Below are positions 34,268 to 45,798 of a stretch of DNA of 64,000 bases, piece after piece (within the stretch, counting starts at the first letter, position 1; the number at the start of each line of letters is the position of its first letter). Source of the DNA: Perognathus longimembris pacificus (taxonomy: Eukaryota > Chordata > Mammalia > Rodentia > Heteromyidae); NCBI RefSeq assembly GCF_023159225.1, contig NC_063171.1, forward strand, positions 2,337,501-2,401,500, in the 5' to 3' direction. Below the pieces are notes generated by a model, which saw only the letters and a program-made list of their open reading frames with translations, made no database searches and had not been told where the DNA came from. A program made the translations under genes and the position numbers.

Positions 34268-35619
34268 CTGGGGATCTGTGGATAGCTTCTCAGGTTTGGT
34301 TTGTAGCTCTGCCCTCCCCCCTGTGTAGGCGTGTCTACCGGAGCAGGTGCTGCCGCTGTGGCCCCACCTACCAGTGCGGGGTATGCCTACCAGAGCAGGC
34401 GCTATCGCCACGGGCCCCGCCCACCTGTGCACTGTGCGCCCGCTACAACAGGCACTGGTGCTGTGGCCCCATCCACTTTAGTGGGGCACTCCTCCCAGAG
34501 CGAGCCCCGGGTTGTTGGGTTGTGTTTGCGCCCTCCCACGAGTCCATGGGGGGGCAGTATGTGTGAGGCCCAGTGGGATCGACTGTCTGGGCTTGGGTTA
34601 GCACCTTTAGACCTCGCCTCTGCTGCGAGGGGGGGATGTGATCAGGCCCAGGTGTCCCTGCTGTGCTGGTATTGCCCACCAGCGCCTGTGATTTTAGTTG
34701 TAAGAGTCTGCGAGGTCCAGGCGCCTTGGGTGGGGCTTGCACTGCCAGCTGTCCCCAGGCCCCTGTTGGGACGGGGGTGGGGCTGGTGCGGCCAGTTCAG
34801 GAACCTCTGTGGCCTTGGGGCTGCTCCACCCTTCCCCTGCTAAACTGATTTCCCAGCGCCTGATGGGTGCTTCCCGCCTGATTTGGGGGTTCTTTGTTCC
34901 CTCGGGGTGGAGAGGGGCAGGGAGGGAGATCTAGCTTCTTTGTAGGGCTTGGGTCTCTGATAGCTGGTCTCCCGTTGGGTGAGGGGGTTTAGGGGGACTC
35001 ACTGTTCCTGGATTGTGTGTGTGTCCCGCACAGCCGTTGGTCCTTCAGGGGGTGGCGACGTGTCGTGGTGGCTTCCCTGGTTCCCTCCTTCTGCCACGCT
35101 GGGTTCCCCAGCCGCCGTCTGTCTGAACCCAGTGTGGACCCGAACTTCTCATCGTGGGGTATCCCACTATCTGAATTCTGCGCTTGCGGCAGCCTGTTTG
35201 CCGATCGCCGGGTTCCCCTTTCCCAGTCTCTGTCCGAACCCGGTGTGGACCCAAACTTCTCATCACTGCCGTTGTATGTCTTGGTCTGCACCCTCCCTAG
35301 TGACCATGAGGTCTCCCGCTGTCTGAATTCTGCGCTCCCAGCAGCCTGTCTGCCGATCGCCGGGTTCCCCTTTCCCAGTCTGGCCCTGTTTGGGCCAGGG
35401 TCAGCTGGTGGGGGGAGGGTGCCCCGGAGATTCTCTGGCTTCATGTAGGTTTTCAGCTCTTCCTTTTTACTCCTTTGTGTTTTCCTGTGTATCTCCACTG
35501 CTTCTGGCTGCTGGTTTTGCTGGGTTCTTGATGGGGTGTTGGGTGTTGGAGCTCCCAGCTCGCTATTCAGTTGGAGTGAGTCGGGTGCCTCCCTACTGTG
35601 TCGGTGCCATCTTTCTCTC
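34268..35619 (-). promoter_or_regulatory. LINE-1 5'UTR / internal promoter region, CpG-rich, internally repeated
   Basis: The most GC- and CpG-rich stretch of the window. By position it is the LINE-1 leader that carries the internal RNA polymerase II promoter in this family. Internal repeats are visible: a block of about 59 bp beginning 'ctgaattctgcgct' at 35171-35229 recurs at 35323-35381. A block beginning with 'gaaccc', 'gtgtggaccc' and 'aacttctcatc' occurs at 35123-35153 and 35234-35264. This recalls the monomer-type promoters of rodent LINE-1s. Open frames on both strands here are due to high GC. Confidence 0.75.
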
Positions 35620-35631
35620 TGGAAAATTTTT
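35620..35631. repeat. Target-site duplication, 5' side of full-length LINE-1
   Basis: TGGAAAATTTTT, identical to 28786-28797, followed by TA. Confidence 0.88.
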
Positions 35632-37262
35632 TATTAATGTGATGATTGGTAAAGTTGAGATTTTTCATGTCTCTCAATCTGAGAAACAATATTTACTCAG
35701 CTAACTAAATTTATTAGTTTCCGTGGAATATAGCAAAATACTCATTTATTGAGTCACTTAAACTTTTTATTATATATGCAACAGGATGGAAATAATATTA
35801 CTTTGAATAAAATTTTAAAAGATTATAAATAGACTGATGCTAGATAATTGTTATTTTCTTAGTGACATATAGTTTGTTGAAATTCAAGGTGACATTTCTG
35901 TATTGGATGAGACTCCAGCATGTAGCCCCTTTTTACCTTGATGTGCTTGTGTGTCTGTGGGCTGAGAAGGCAGCTGAGGTTCCACCCCAGAACAGCAGGA
36001 TGGAATAAAGAATGATAGGGAATAAACACCTGCCCACTAAGACCTACTGCACAGACAGTAAAAATGAGAAAGTCATGTTCCTCACCAGCACTGAACACAT
36101 CACTCGATAGATATATATTGATATATCACATCATAAATTAAAACAGGGTGTGAGATATTTGAGTTTGAAAACAAATCTTTTTCTGATTTGGTGAAATAAT
36201 AGAAAACAGATCAACCTGGAGAATAGACTTGATATCCAAACAATTGCAAACAAGGTAATACATATTTCTAAGAATATATAAAATAATACATGTATTATAG
36301 AGGTCTTGTACTACGATAAATTTAATATTATATTTATCATTATGTAATATTTCAAGTACTTAAAGTTATCCAAAGATCATTTAGGGAATCAGCTAATCAT
36401 ATATGTAATCCCATGATTATAGCTACTTAGGGATTCAAATAAATTTAATTAAAGACAAGCATCTGCCTTTAACTCCAGTTTCACTGCATATAAATAAATG
36501 ACACTTTTAAACAAATCATTTGGTTTGCTGTTCCTGTAATATTGCTGTTGTCATTCCTATAGTAGGTCTTAACTTTCATATGAAGCTTTAACTTTCTTTT
36601 TTTCTATGAGAATTAAACATTTTTAAAAGTCATATCTAAAATTAAAACTATAGAAGGAGTCTCTGTCAATACAATAAACACACAATATAATGCCACATAT
36701 TATGATGAACAACATCATCATAATACATGAAAAGATAATGGGGTGCAGTTTTACTTCTCTGGCAGTATTTTCTTCAATTTCAAATGAAAAAGATCTTGCT
36801 CCAATTAAATTATTAATGTTGTGATAATCCATCATTAGGATCAATAACTTTTATTATTCATGGTGTACATAGTGCTACAGCGGAGCTTCTCTGAAATAAA
36901 TTAGTGCCTTACCACAATGCATTATGAGTTCACAACATTGCTAATGTGCGCAGAGCATCCAGTATGGAATATCGGCATGTCAAAGATTCATGGGAGGTGG
37001 GAGGGGAAGATAAATTTCCCCACCTAAGAAGCTTCATGTCCCTTGACAGAGGTCTAAAAAAATCAATAATATTCATAACTTGTCTTTTAGCACCATCAAA
37101 AATGAAAACCTTTCTAAAGAAAGAGACTTTTTATTTATCATTCAGCCTTAGTGGTGAGAATGTTCTACAATGGAGCTAAAATGAAACAACAAAATAGTTG
37201 GGAAATATTAATTTTAAGGGAAAATTTTATTTCAGTGAAAACTTTCGTTGGAAAGCCACATC
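35632..37262. other. Unique AT-rich sequence
   Basis: No gene assigned. A minus-strand frame at 36623-36844 has a hydrophobic stretch (IIFSCIMMMLFIIICGIILC) like a membrane segment, but no start context, neighbour exon or family that I recognise. Confidence 0.4.
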
Positions 37263-37276
37263 AAGAAAGAAAGTGG

Positions 37277-40200
37277 ACTGACTCTAAAAACACATTGATA
37301 GTTGGAGACTTTAACACTCCACTGTTGCCTCTGGACAGATCAACATGCCAAAAACTGAGCAAAGAAACCTCAGAACTGAACAACTGCATAGAACAACTAC
37401 ACCTAACAAACATCTACAGAATATTCCATCCAGCAACACAAGAATACACATTCTTTTCGGCAGCACATGGAACATTCTTCAAATAGACCACATCTTAGGG
37501 TACAAAGAAAATATGTATAAATTCAGAATTATCAAAATCATTCACTTCATTCTCTAAACCTCAAGGGAATAAAATTAGAGCTCAACTCAAACAGCCACCA
37601 CAGAAAATCCTACAATTCATGGACACTAAACAACACATTACTAAACTATCAGTGGGTCATTGAAGAAATTAGAACAGAAATTCAAATGTTTGTGGAATTA
37701 AGCCAAGATGAGCAGACAAAGTACCTGCTCCTTTGGGACACAGCAAAGGCAGTACTCAGAGGAAAATTTATATCTCTGAGTGCCTACATCAACAAACTGG
37801 AGAAATAGCAATTCAAAAACTAAAGGAAGCACATTAAGCTCCTCAAAAGAGAACTAAAAGCCAAACCCCAAGCCAACAGATGGAAGCAAATAATTAAAAT
37901 CAAATCAGAATTAAATGACTTAAAGAATCAACAAAACAAAGAGTTGGTTCTTTGAAAAAATTAACAAGAGGCTTGGAATACTGCCTAGTGGCAAGAGTGC
38001 TTGCCTAGTATACATGAAGCCCTGGTTTCGATTCCCCAGCACCACATATATAGAAAACAGCCAGAAATGGTGCTGTGCCACAAGTGGCAGGTGCTAGCCT
38101 TGAACAAAAAGAAGCCAGGGCCAATGATCAGGCCCCAAGTCCAAGGCCCAGGACTGGCAAAAAAAAAAAAAAAAACTAGCAAGATAGACAGACCCCTAGC
38201 AAATCTGACAAAAAAATGAAGGCAGCACACCCAACTAAACAAGATCAGAGGTGAAACAGGTAACATCACCATAGAAACAACAAAAATTCAGAACACAATA
38301 AAGGACTATTTTGTAAAACTTTACGCCAACAAATTCAAGATCCTGGAAGAAATGGATGATTTCCTAGAAAAAAAATCCATATCCCCCAAATCAACCATGA
38401 AGATTTAAACCTTCTAAACAGACCCATATCCAGCATTGAAATAGAAACTGCAATAAGAGATCTCTCATCAAAGAAAAGCCCAGGTTCAGACAGATTCACA
38501 GCAGAATTCTACAAAGCCTTCAAAAGAGAACTCACACCAATATTTCTCAAACTCTTCAATGAAATTGAAAGAGAAAGTTCGCTACTAAACACATTGCTAT
38601 TATAACCTTCATCCCAAAACCAGGCAGGGACTCATCACTGAAAGAGAACTATAGTCCGATTTCCCTGATGAACATTGATGCAAAAATTCTCAACAATTCA
38701 TCAAAAAAATCATACACCATAATCAAACTGGATTCATCCCAGGGATGCAAAGTTGGTTCAATATACGCAAGTCAATTAATGAAAGCCACCACCACATCAA
38801 ACAGAGCAAGGTCAATAATCACATGGTTATATCCCTAGATGCAGAAAAGGCATTTGATAAAACCAAGCAACCATTATGATAAAAGCCCTGGAAAAACTGG
38901 GATTCCAGGGAACATTCCTGAATATAATAAAAGCAGTCTATGATATACCAACAACAAGCATAATTCTAAATGGTGAAAAGCTAAAGCCATTCCTTTAAAA
39001 TCAGGAGCAACACAGGGATGTCCATTCTCTCCCCTCCTCTTAAAAATAGTAGTAGAATTTCTAGCCAGAGCAATTAAGCAAGAAGAAAACATAAAGGGGA
39101 TCTAAATAGTAAAAGATGAAGTTAAACTTTCTCTCTTTGCAGATGACATGATCGTATACATAAAGAACTCCATAGACTCTACTCCCAAGTTACTAGAGCT
39201 GATCCAAAACTTTGGCAAAGTAGCAGGACATAAAATAAACCCTCAAAATTCAATGGCATTTCTATATGCCAATGACCTGAAGACTGAGGCTGAAATCAGG
39301 AAAGCAACTACTTTTGCCATAGCCTCAAAAAACATAAAGTACCTAGGAATAACCTTAACTAGAGAAGTGAAAGTTCTCTATGATGAGAACTTTAAAAACA
39401 TGAAAAAAAAATTAAGAAAGAAGAAGGAAATGGAAAAACCTCCCATGCTCCTGGATTGGGAGGATTAACATTGTCATAATGGCAATACTGCCAAAGGCTA
39501 TCTATAAATGCAATGCAATACCCATAAATATCTCAACACCATTCTTTAATGAAATAGAGGAAGCAATCCAGAAATTCATATGGAACAATATAAGACCCAG
39601 AATAGCAGAAACAATCCTAAGTAGAAAGAACAGTGCTGGAGGAATCAAAATACCAAACATCAAGCTGTATTACAAAGCTATAGTAATATAAACAGCTTGC
39701 TATTGGCACAGGAACAGGCCTGAGGACCAATGAAACAGAACTGAAGACCCAGATATGAACCCACAGAACTATGCCTACTTAATCTTTGATCAACAAGCTA
39801 ATTCAATAGGATGGAAGAACGACAGCCTCTTTAACAAATGGTGCTGTAAAAACTAGTTCAACACATGCAACAAACTAAAACTAGATCCTTATATATCACC
39901 CTGCACCAAAATCAATTCCAAATGGATCAAAGACCTCAAAATAAGAAGAGATACCCTTAAAACACTACAAGAAGGAGTGGAAGAAACACTTGGGCTCCTT
40001 GGCACAATATGAAACTTTCTTAATAAAGTCCCAGAAATGCTACAAATCAAAGAAAGCTTGGACAAATGGGACAGTATCAAACTGCAGAGCTTCTGCAGGA
40101 CAAAGGACATAGATCACAAGACAAACAGAAAGCCCACAGATTGGGAAAAGATCTCTAGCAGCCATACAAGGAACAAAGGCTTCATATTTAAAGTATATGC

Positions 40201-40908
40201 AGAATTAAAAAATTGAATTCCTCCAAAACAAAACCTCATAACCAACAGCCCACTCAACAGTGGGCTAAAGACTTAAAAAGAGACTTCTCTGATGAGGAAA
40301 CGAGAATGGCCAAGAGACATATGAAAAAGTGCTCTACATCACTGGCCATAAAAGAAATGCAAATCAAAACAACATTGAGATTCCACCTCACCCCAGTAAG
40401 AATGTCCTTTATCAGGAAAACTAACAACAACAATTGTTGGAGGGGATGTGGCCAGAAGGGAACCCTACTTCATTGTTGGTGGGAATGCAAACTGGTTCAG
40501 CCACTCTGGAAAGTGGCATGGAGATTCCTCAGAAGGCTAAACATAGAGCTCCCCTATAAACCGGCAGGCCCACTTTTGGGCATCTACCAAAAAGACTACA
40601 AACAAGAACACAGTAAAGCCACCAGAACAACAATGTTCATCTCAGCACAATTTGTCATAGCTAAAATAAGGAACCAACCCAGATGGCCCTCGGTAGACAA
40701 ATGGACCAGGAAAATCTGGTACATATACACAATAGAATTTTATGCCCCTATCAGAAAGAATGACATTGCCCCATTAAGGAAATGGAAGAACTTGGAAAAA
40801 AATATACTAAGTGAAGTGAACCAGACCCGAATAAATATGGACTCTACGGTTTCCATCATAGGGAATAATTGGCACAGGTCACAGCAGAAGACCACAAGAG
40901 ACCAGTAG
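37277..40908 (+). pseudogene. LINE-1 ORF2, 5'-truncated and frame-disrupted
   Basis: Plus-strand pieces in order: endonuclease end (IVGDFNTPLLPLDRS, IYRIFHPATQEYTFFSAAHG at about 37295-37480); reverse transcriptase with an intact FADD box at about 39136-39147 (LSLFADDMIVYIK); the thumb-like region (NPQNSMAFLY, IKYLGITLTREVK); then [15 protein letters not shown]. The C-terminal 231-codon frame (40213-40908) carries the cysteine motif [18 protein letters not shown]. Many frameshifts and stops separate these pieces, and the SINE at 37970-38171 interrupts the sequence between endonuclease and reverse transcriptase. The N-terminal endonuclease (ETHL motif) is missing. No functional enzyme is expected. 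Confidence 0.92.
37970..38171 (+). mobile_element. IDL-Geo dimeric SINE inside the LINE-1
   Basis: Complete left and right monomers with an A-tail of at least 16 nt. Host sequence flanks: AAAAATTAACAAGA (37956-37969) and AAAAACTAGCAAGA (38172-38185), a TSD with two mismatches. It postdates the LINE-1. Confidence 0.92.
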
Positions 40909-41399
40909 CTATGCCCTTATGAACACATAAGATGATGCTAAGTGAAATGAACTCCATATTATTGAAATGAGTGTTATATCACTGTTGTAATTACTTTCAA
41001 CATGCCATGTGAAACCGTAGCTTCTTTTGTTGATGATTATCTTGTATTCCCTCCCTGTGGTTGTACCCATGCTATCACTGTATCTCATCTGAGTACCCTG
41101 GATACTGTCTATACCCGTATTATAACTAAGGAAATGAAAGGGAATATCAAAACCTAGAGACAAAGGATTAAAAGAGAAATGACTCCAACAGCAATACTTG
41201 CAAAACCATTCGGTGTAAACCAACTGAACAGCTCATTGTGGGAGAGGGAATGAGGGAGGAGTGAGGGGGGGAATGAGGGAGGAGGTAACAAATAGTACAA
41301 GAAATGTACCCATGGCCTAACGTATGAAACTGTAAACCCTCTGTACATCATTTCGACAATAAATAAGTAATAAAAAAAAGGCAGGAAAAAAAGAAAGCA

Positions 41400-41650
41400 A
41401 AGTGGCTGTACCTCTAATACTAGTGCAACTCAAGAGGCTAAAAATCACAATTCAAATCCAGATTGTGCAAAAACAGTCCATGAGATTCAGATCTGCAGCC
41501 AACAAACAAAAATATGGAAGTACAGGTATGGCTCAAGTAGTACTGCATCAGCCCTGAAGCAGAGGTATGGCTGAAGTAGTAATGTATCAGCCCCGAGTGA
41601 AAAAGCCAAGGAAGAGCTTGAGGACACAAAGTTCTGGCATACAAAATGAT
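41400..41650 (+). mobile_element. 7SL-like/Geo dimeric SINE, diverged, partly duplicated
   Basis: 'ctgtacctctaatactagtgcaactcaagaggct' is a decayed 7SL-like monomer. The right monomer appears twice in tandem, at 'aggtatggctcaagtagtactgcatcagccc' (about 41525) and 'aggtatggctgaagtagtaatgtatcagcccc' (about 41563). The tail runs straight into the polypurine tract. Confidence 0.65.
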
Positions 41651-41654
41651 ATGG

Positions 41655-41945
41655 AAGGGAAGAGCAAGGGAAAGGGGAAGGGGAAGAGGAAGGGGAAGGG
41701 GAAAGGGAAGGGAAAGGGGGAAGGGAAGGGGAAGGGGAAGGGAAGGGGAAGGGAAGGGGAGGGGAGGGGAAGGAAGAGAAGGGAAGGGAAGGGGAAGGGG
41801 AGGGGAGGGGAGGTGGAGGGTGGAGAGGAGAGGGAAGGGAAGGGAAGGGGAGAGAAGGGGAGGGAAGGGAAGGGGACTGAAGGGGAGGGAAGGGAAGGGG
41901 AGAGAAGGGAAGAGGAAGGAGAAGAAAGGAGAGGAAAGGAAGGAA
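41655..41945. repeat. (GGGAA)n/(GGAAA)n polypurine tract
   Basis: About 290 bp of almost pure purine on the plus strand, built from GGGAA, GGGGAA and GGAGG units. The long open frames on both strands (about 41567-42115, Gly/Lys/Arg on plus, Pro/Leu/Phe/Ser on minus) only reflect the lack of stop-codon letters in the repeat. Confidence 0.95.
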
Positions 41946-44037
41946 GGATGGAAAGCAAGCAAAAAAGAAAGAGAAAGAAACAAGGGAGGGAGGAAGGAGT
42001 TGAAATGAAAAAAAGTGAGGGAGAGAAAAAGAACACAGGCAGGCAATCTGAATATGTTCTCATGCTGTGTTCCTTCACTTGTTCTGTAAGCTGTGTTAGA
42101 GTTTAAGAAATACAAGTGCTATAATGTAGTTTGTAGTTAAGTTCTCTGTTTTCACTTTCAGGGATTGAATGCTAGGGTAAAACAGCCAGTAAGTACATCT
42201 TAACTATTTTTTTAAACAGTAGCCAAAAGGCAAAATTTTATTTTCTCTTTTGAAGTAACAATTGTTTTTAAGTTCACTAGAATCTCTAAAACAAAAAAGA
42301 GTATTGGTTTGACTTATTTTTTAATTTTTGTATTTCCTACTTATTTCCTTACAATGTTCAATTATGATATATTGATCACCTTATGTTAATTTCTACTGAT
42401 ATACTGTCTTCAATTTCCCTCTTTCTTTTCACCCTTAATGATTAGAATAGACCAAATATTGATACCCACTTCTGGTATGTATTGTAATAGACATTATATT
42501 CAAGATATCCTGGAAATATGAAAGACAGGTATGTATTAATCTCTTCTGAAATAATAGGAAATATCATGGAAGGTTTTCTAGAGTTTATACTTGAGTAGAA
42601 AGAATCCTGAAAAATGATTAGGTCTAGCTGCATGAAAGAAGGAAGAAATTTGAAGACAGAAAGGAAAGTATTGGAAAACAGATCAATAAAATAACAAGTC
42701 ACCTATGTGAGAATTAAGAGCCTAAGTACAGGGACAAAAAATGGCAATAAATAAAGCTGAAGTTCACAGCACTTGGTGGTTAAAAGCAAGCAGTGAAGTC
42801 ACAGTCTGAAGTTTCCTGAATGCCAATGGCTTATCTGGACACAAAAGTTTATGGAAATTATTGACACAACAGCTATCTTCATCATCCTACATCCTAGGTG
42901 ATGAGAATGACAAGCACCAAAACACACAAGTAAAATAAAGTTATAAGGACATTTAAGAGAGAAAACAGATCGAAATTGATGATACATTTTTTAAGATAGG
43001 CTTGTCAGAAGGAATCCTCCTGGGAAGGAGAGTGGCTGGATTTACCCCTCTGACAAGAACCCAGCTTGTAAAAGAGAAGAAGCCTCTACCAGCCTGAAAC
43101 CTGAATGTTTAGAGCACAGGTTCAAACCTGAAGAATTCTCTAGGTCAGGTCTGGCCACTTACCCCTGTATATCTAATAGAGGGTGAAGGGCACAGAAAGG
43201 AGATGTATTACACAGCACAGGCCTGCCATGGAATTACAGATCTTTTGCACATCTTCAGTATTTTGGGGGTACAGTTATGAGAGTTAGGAGTATGTACAGA
43301 ATTGAGGGCAAGGATGAAATATATGTGTAATTAACACAGTCCCAAGTCACAGATGTGTTCAGAGGTGACAATCAAGTGACCAGAAAGTCAGTTTTCTCAG
43401 GATTGATCAGGTAGTCTTGTTACAATCATAGTCATTGATCCCTGGCAGGAGCTCTGGTCTTTCTTGGCTTGCAAGATGGCTGCAAAGTGACCTTGGGAGA
43501 ACATGGCGCAGGGCAGAGGACAGAGACACAGAGTGCAAGGGGTTTCAATGCTTAAGATTCATCCTGCTTTCAGTTAAGTGATAGACCCAAGAAGAAAGTC
43601 AATGTTTCTCAGCAAACATTGTTTAAGTACATCTTACAAGTCACCTCAGGTTATCCAGCTATCCATAACCCTTCTCAGAGTAGTATACTGATTTCAAAGT
43701 AATTCTTTGGTGTAACTAGTTGTATTACACCTAAGCTCATTTTATACCAAATGCTTCATCTGTTTCACTTGCTGAAATTGTCACTTAGATTGAATGTGCA
43801 CCAAGTCAGCTATTTAGAACAAATGCCCAAATGACCATATTGGCTCAAATAGCTAGCATGGCATATACGGAAAAGTCACAAATTCCACATAATGTTCACT
43901 TAAAGTTTAGGAATACTCTATGGATAAGGCACCCTATTTAGTTAAGCTATTTTCAGCATCCTATACTTCTAAGTAGTCAAAGACTTCTATTCTGGAGCTC
44001 ATGGAAATATTGGGTTATCGTTGATCCCATGAACTGT
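41946..44037. other. Unique sequence
   Basis: No gene seen. 43430-43560 is somewhat GC-richer ('gcaagatggctgcaaagtgacc') and might derive from an old LTR, but ends are not definable. Confidence 0.35.
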
Positions 44038-44049
44038 CACTCAAAATAT

Positions 44050-44258
44050 ATATATATATTTTTTTGGCCAGTCCTGGGCCTTGGACTCAGGGCCTGAGCA
44101 CTGTCCCTGGCTTCTTCCCGCTCAAGGCTAGCACTCTGCCACTTGAGCCACAGCGCCGCTTCTGGCCGTTTTCTGTATATGTGGTGCTGGGGAATCGAAC
44201 CTAGGGCCTCGTGTATCCGAGGCAGGCACTCTTGCCACTAGGCTATATCCCCAGCCCC
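44050..44258 (-). mobile_element. IDL-Geo dimeric SINE
   Basis: Antisense copy from a T-run and 'ggccagtcctgggccttggactcag' to 'ctatatccccagccc'. Exact 12-bp TSD CACTCAAAATAT at 44038-44049 and 44259-44270. CpGs are retained (cgccgcttctggccg), suggesting youth. Confidence 0.95.
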
Positions 44259-44270
44259 CACTCAAAATAT

Positions 44271-44759
44271 TTTATGTATAATAAACTATGCTAAGCTTTA
44301 AAACACAATGCTTCTATAATCTCTTGAAGCAAACTTGAGGAGTAATGGCTTCAGAGAAGACCTTTTGTATCTGTGCTCTTCTTCCAATTTTTTAAACATT
44401 TCCATTTGAATTTCATCCCCACAAATACTGATTGTTTTATTTAATTACATGAGAATTTTAAAAACCAAAGCTCTTAAACTAAAGAATAGGACAGAATGTA
44501 TCATTTCATTGCTTACATGTAACTGTGAGAAAGATTGCCATTCAGTCTTTTAGTTACGTCTATTGAAAAATCTATGTTTTGTAGTTACAAGGATCTCCAC
44601 ATGTTAGTAATTGAAATTTATAAAGTTCAATTCTCACTCTGTCCATCATTATTTCTGCCAAAAGTGCTTTGGGAAATCTTTACCCTTTTGATCTAATAGC
44701 TTATCTGTAGAGGTTGTTAGCAGCTTTATTGATTAAGAGCACAGTACCTCTTCCCTTAT
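44271..44759. other. Unique AT-rich sequence, nothing recognised
   Basis: No signature seen. Confidence 0.4.
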
Positions 44760-45200
44760 AAGTTTGCTTGTCTTTCCTTGAAAATTAATTTACAGGAACA
44801 TAACAGTTTTATATAGGAGAAATGATGTGGTATTCAGTTATATTTGCATAGGTTTCTAACCAAATCAGGATAATCTACATGCTCATTGCCTCAAATTTCC
44901 ATCATTTTGTATGGTGTGAACATTAAAAATCCTCTCATCTAGATAGGCATACAATGCCCTACTATGCCATAGCCTACCTACAACACCAGCCTCTCCTTGT
45001 CCCCATTCTCTCTTCTCCTCTCACCAGACTCTACTAATCACCATTAAGAATATTAACATCTATGAAATCATCTTAAAATTTCACATATGAGTGAGGTCCT
45101 GTGGTACTTATCTTTCTGTGCCTGGCTTATTTCACTTAACGAAACATCCTCTAGGTTCATGGATGTTTATGTGTGCAGATCTTGTTTAAAACAATAATTG
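44760..45200 (-). repeat. Ancient LINE-1 3'UTR fragment
   Basis: 'acatatgagtgaggtcctgtggtacttatctttctgtgcctggcttatttcacttaacgaaacatcctctaggttcat' matches the antisense 3' region of old mammalian LINE-1s, as does 'aacattaaaaatcctctcatctag'. Ends are approximate. Confidence 0.6.
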
Positions 45201-45224
45201 TTGAAGTTTAAAAAGTGTCATCTC

Positions 45225-45448
45225 ACTGGATACCAGTGGCTCATGCCTGTAGTTCTAGCTACTTGGGAGACTGAGATCTGAGGGTCAAAGTTTGAAACCA
45301 GCCTGGACACAAAAGTCTGTGAGACTGTAATCTTCAATTAATACCCTAAAAGCTAGAAGTGGAGCTGTGGCTCAACTGGTAGAGTACCAGCCTTGGGCAA
45401 AAAAGCCCAAAGACAGTACCCAGGACCTGACTTCAAGCCCCGGGACTA

Positions 45449-45449
<1 letters not shown>
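45225..45449 (+). mobile_element. 7SL-like/Geo dimeric SINE
   Basis: 'accagtggctcatgcctgtagttctagctacttggg', 'aaaccagcctgga', then 'gtggagctgtggctcaactggtagagtaccagcc' and 'acttcaagccccgggac'. Its tail passes into a CA microsatellite. Confidence 0.88.

Positions 45450-45505
<56 letters not shown>
45450..45505. repeat. (CA)n microsatellite in a SINE tail
   Basis: About 26 CA units directly after the SINE right monomer. Confidence 0.93.
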
Positions 45506-45508
<3 letters not shown>

Positions 45509-45798
45509 GATCTTAGGAAATTTTTCTGTGATTATTGCTAGAGTGAAAATGAGATAAAGTAAATGCATTTTTGCATTTTCAATGAAAAGAACATTAAGAA
45601 GACTATATTAAAACAGTTTAGTCAATGCAATTCTATGTTTAAATTGCATGTCAGTTGCATAGTTGAAATTTTATTACCATGTCCACCAGCTATTCCTTGA
45701 CCATATAAAACAAATAGTTCACATGGCAACCAGTCATCTAGTGTAACTGATATGAAGTTCCAGATGATTGGACAATTTTAATCAGTTATATTATAGGC

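Larger units (their letters stand above)
28798..35619 (-). mobile_element. Essentially full-length LINE-1 retrotransposon, inactive
   Basis: A 6.8-kb element on the minus strand with a complete layout. From right to left: GC-rich 5'UTR (34268-35619), ORF1 (about 34267-32987), ORF2 (33096-29274), 3'UTR (29273-28798) and a TAAA-rich tail (ATTT repeats at 28798-28826). It is flanked by an exact 12-bp TSD. Downstream of the right TSD copy the plus strand reads T-run/A, matching the LINE-1 endonuclease preference. ORF1 has nonsense codons and ORF2 has frameshifts and a stop, so the copy is dead. Antisense open frames on the plus strand (for example 33786-34328, 30787-31287) are by-products. Confidence 0.96.
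37277..41390 (+). mobile_element. 5'-truncated LINE-1 carrying an IDL-Geo insertion
   Basis: Starts within the ORF2 endonuclease and runs through reverse transcriptase, C-terminus and 3'UTR to an AATAAA (41358-41363) and an A-rich tail. The flanks AAGAAAGAAAGTGG (37263-37276) and AAGAAAGCAAAGTGG (from 41391) look like a TSD with a one-base indel. The 3'UTR defines the second LINE-1 lineage of the window. Confidence 0.92.

Noticed and set aside
33786..34843. Plus-strand open frames of 170-180 codons over the LINE-1 5' half
   Set aside because: They lie antisense to ORF1 and the GC-rich 5'UTR and share no recognised domain.
36623..36844. Possible single-pass membrane protein
   Set aside because: A hydrophobic stretch alone in AT-rich DNA is expected by chance. 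No start context, signal peptide or homologous family recognised.
37440..37475. Text resembling the start of U6 snRNA ('ttcggcagcacat')
   Set aside because: It is LINE-1 endonuclease sequence (FSAAHG codons). No U6 body or terminator follows.
41438..42115. Long open frames (up to 225 codons) on both strands
   Set aside because: Produced by the GGGAA polypurine tract, which lacks stop-codon letters. The translation is low-complexity.
43000..43560. Possible old LTR
   Set aside because: Slight GC enrichment and an 'aagatggctgc' word only; no definable ends, polyadenylation region or TSD.
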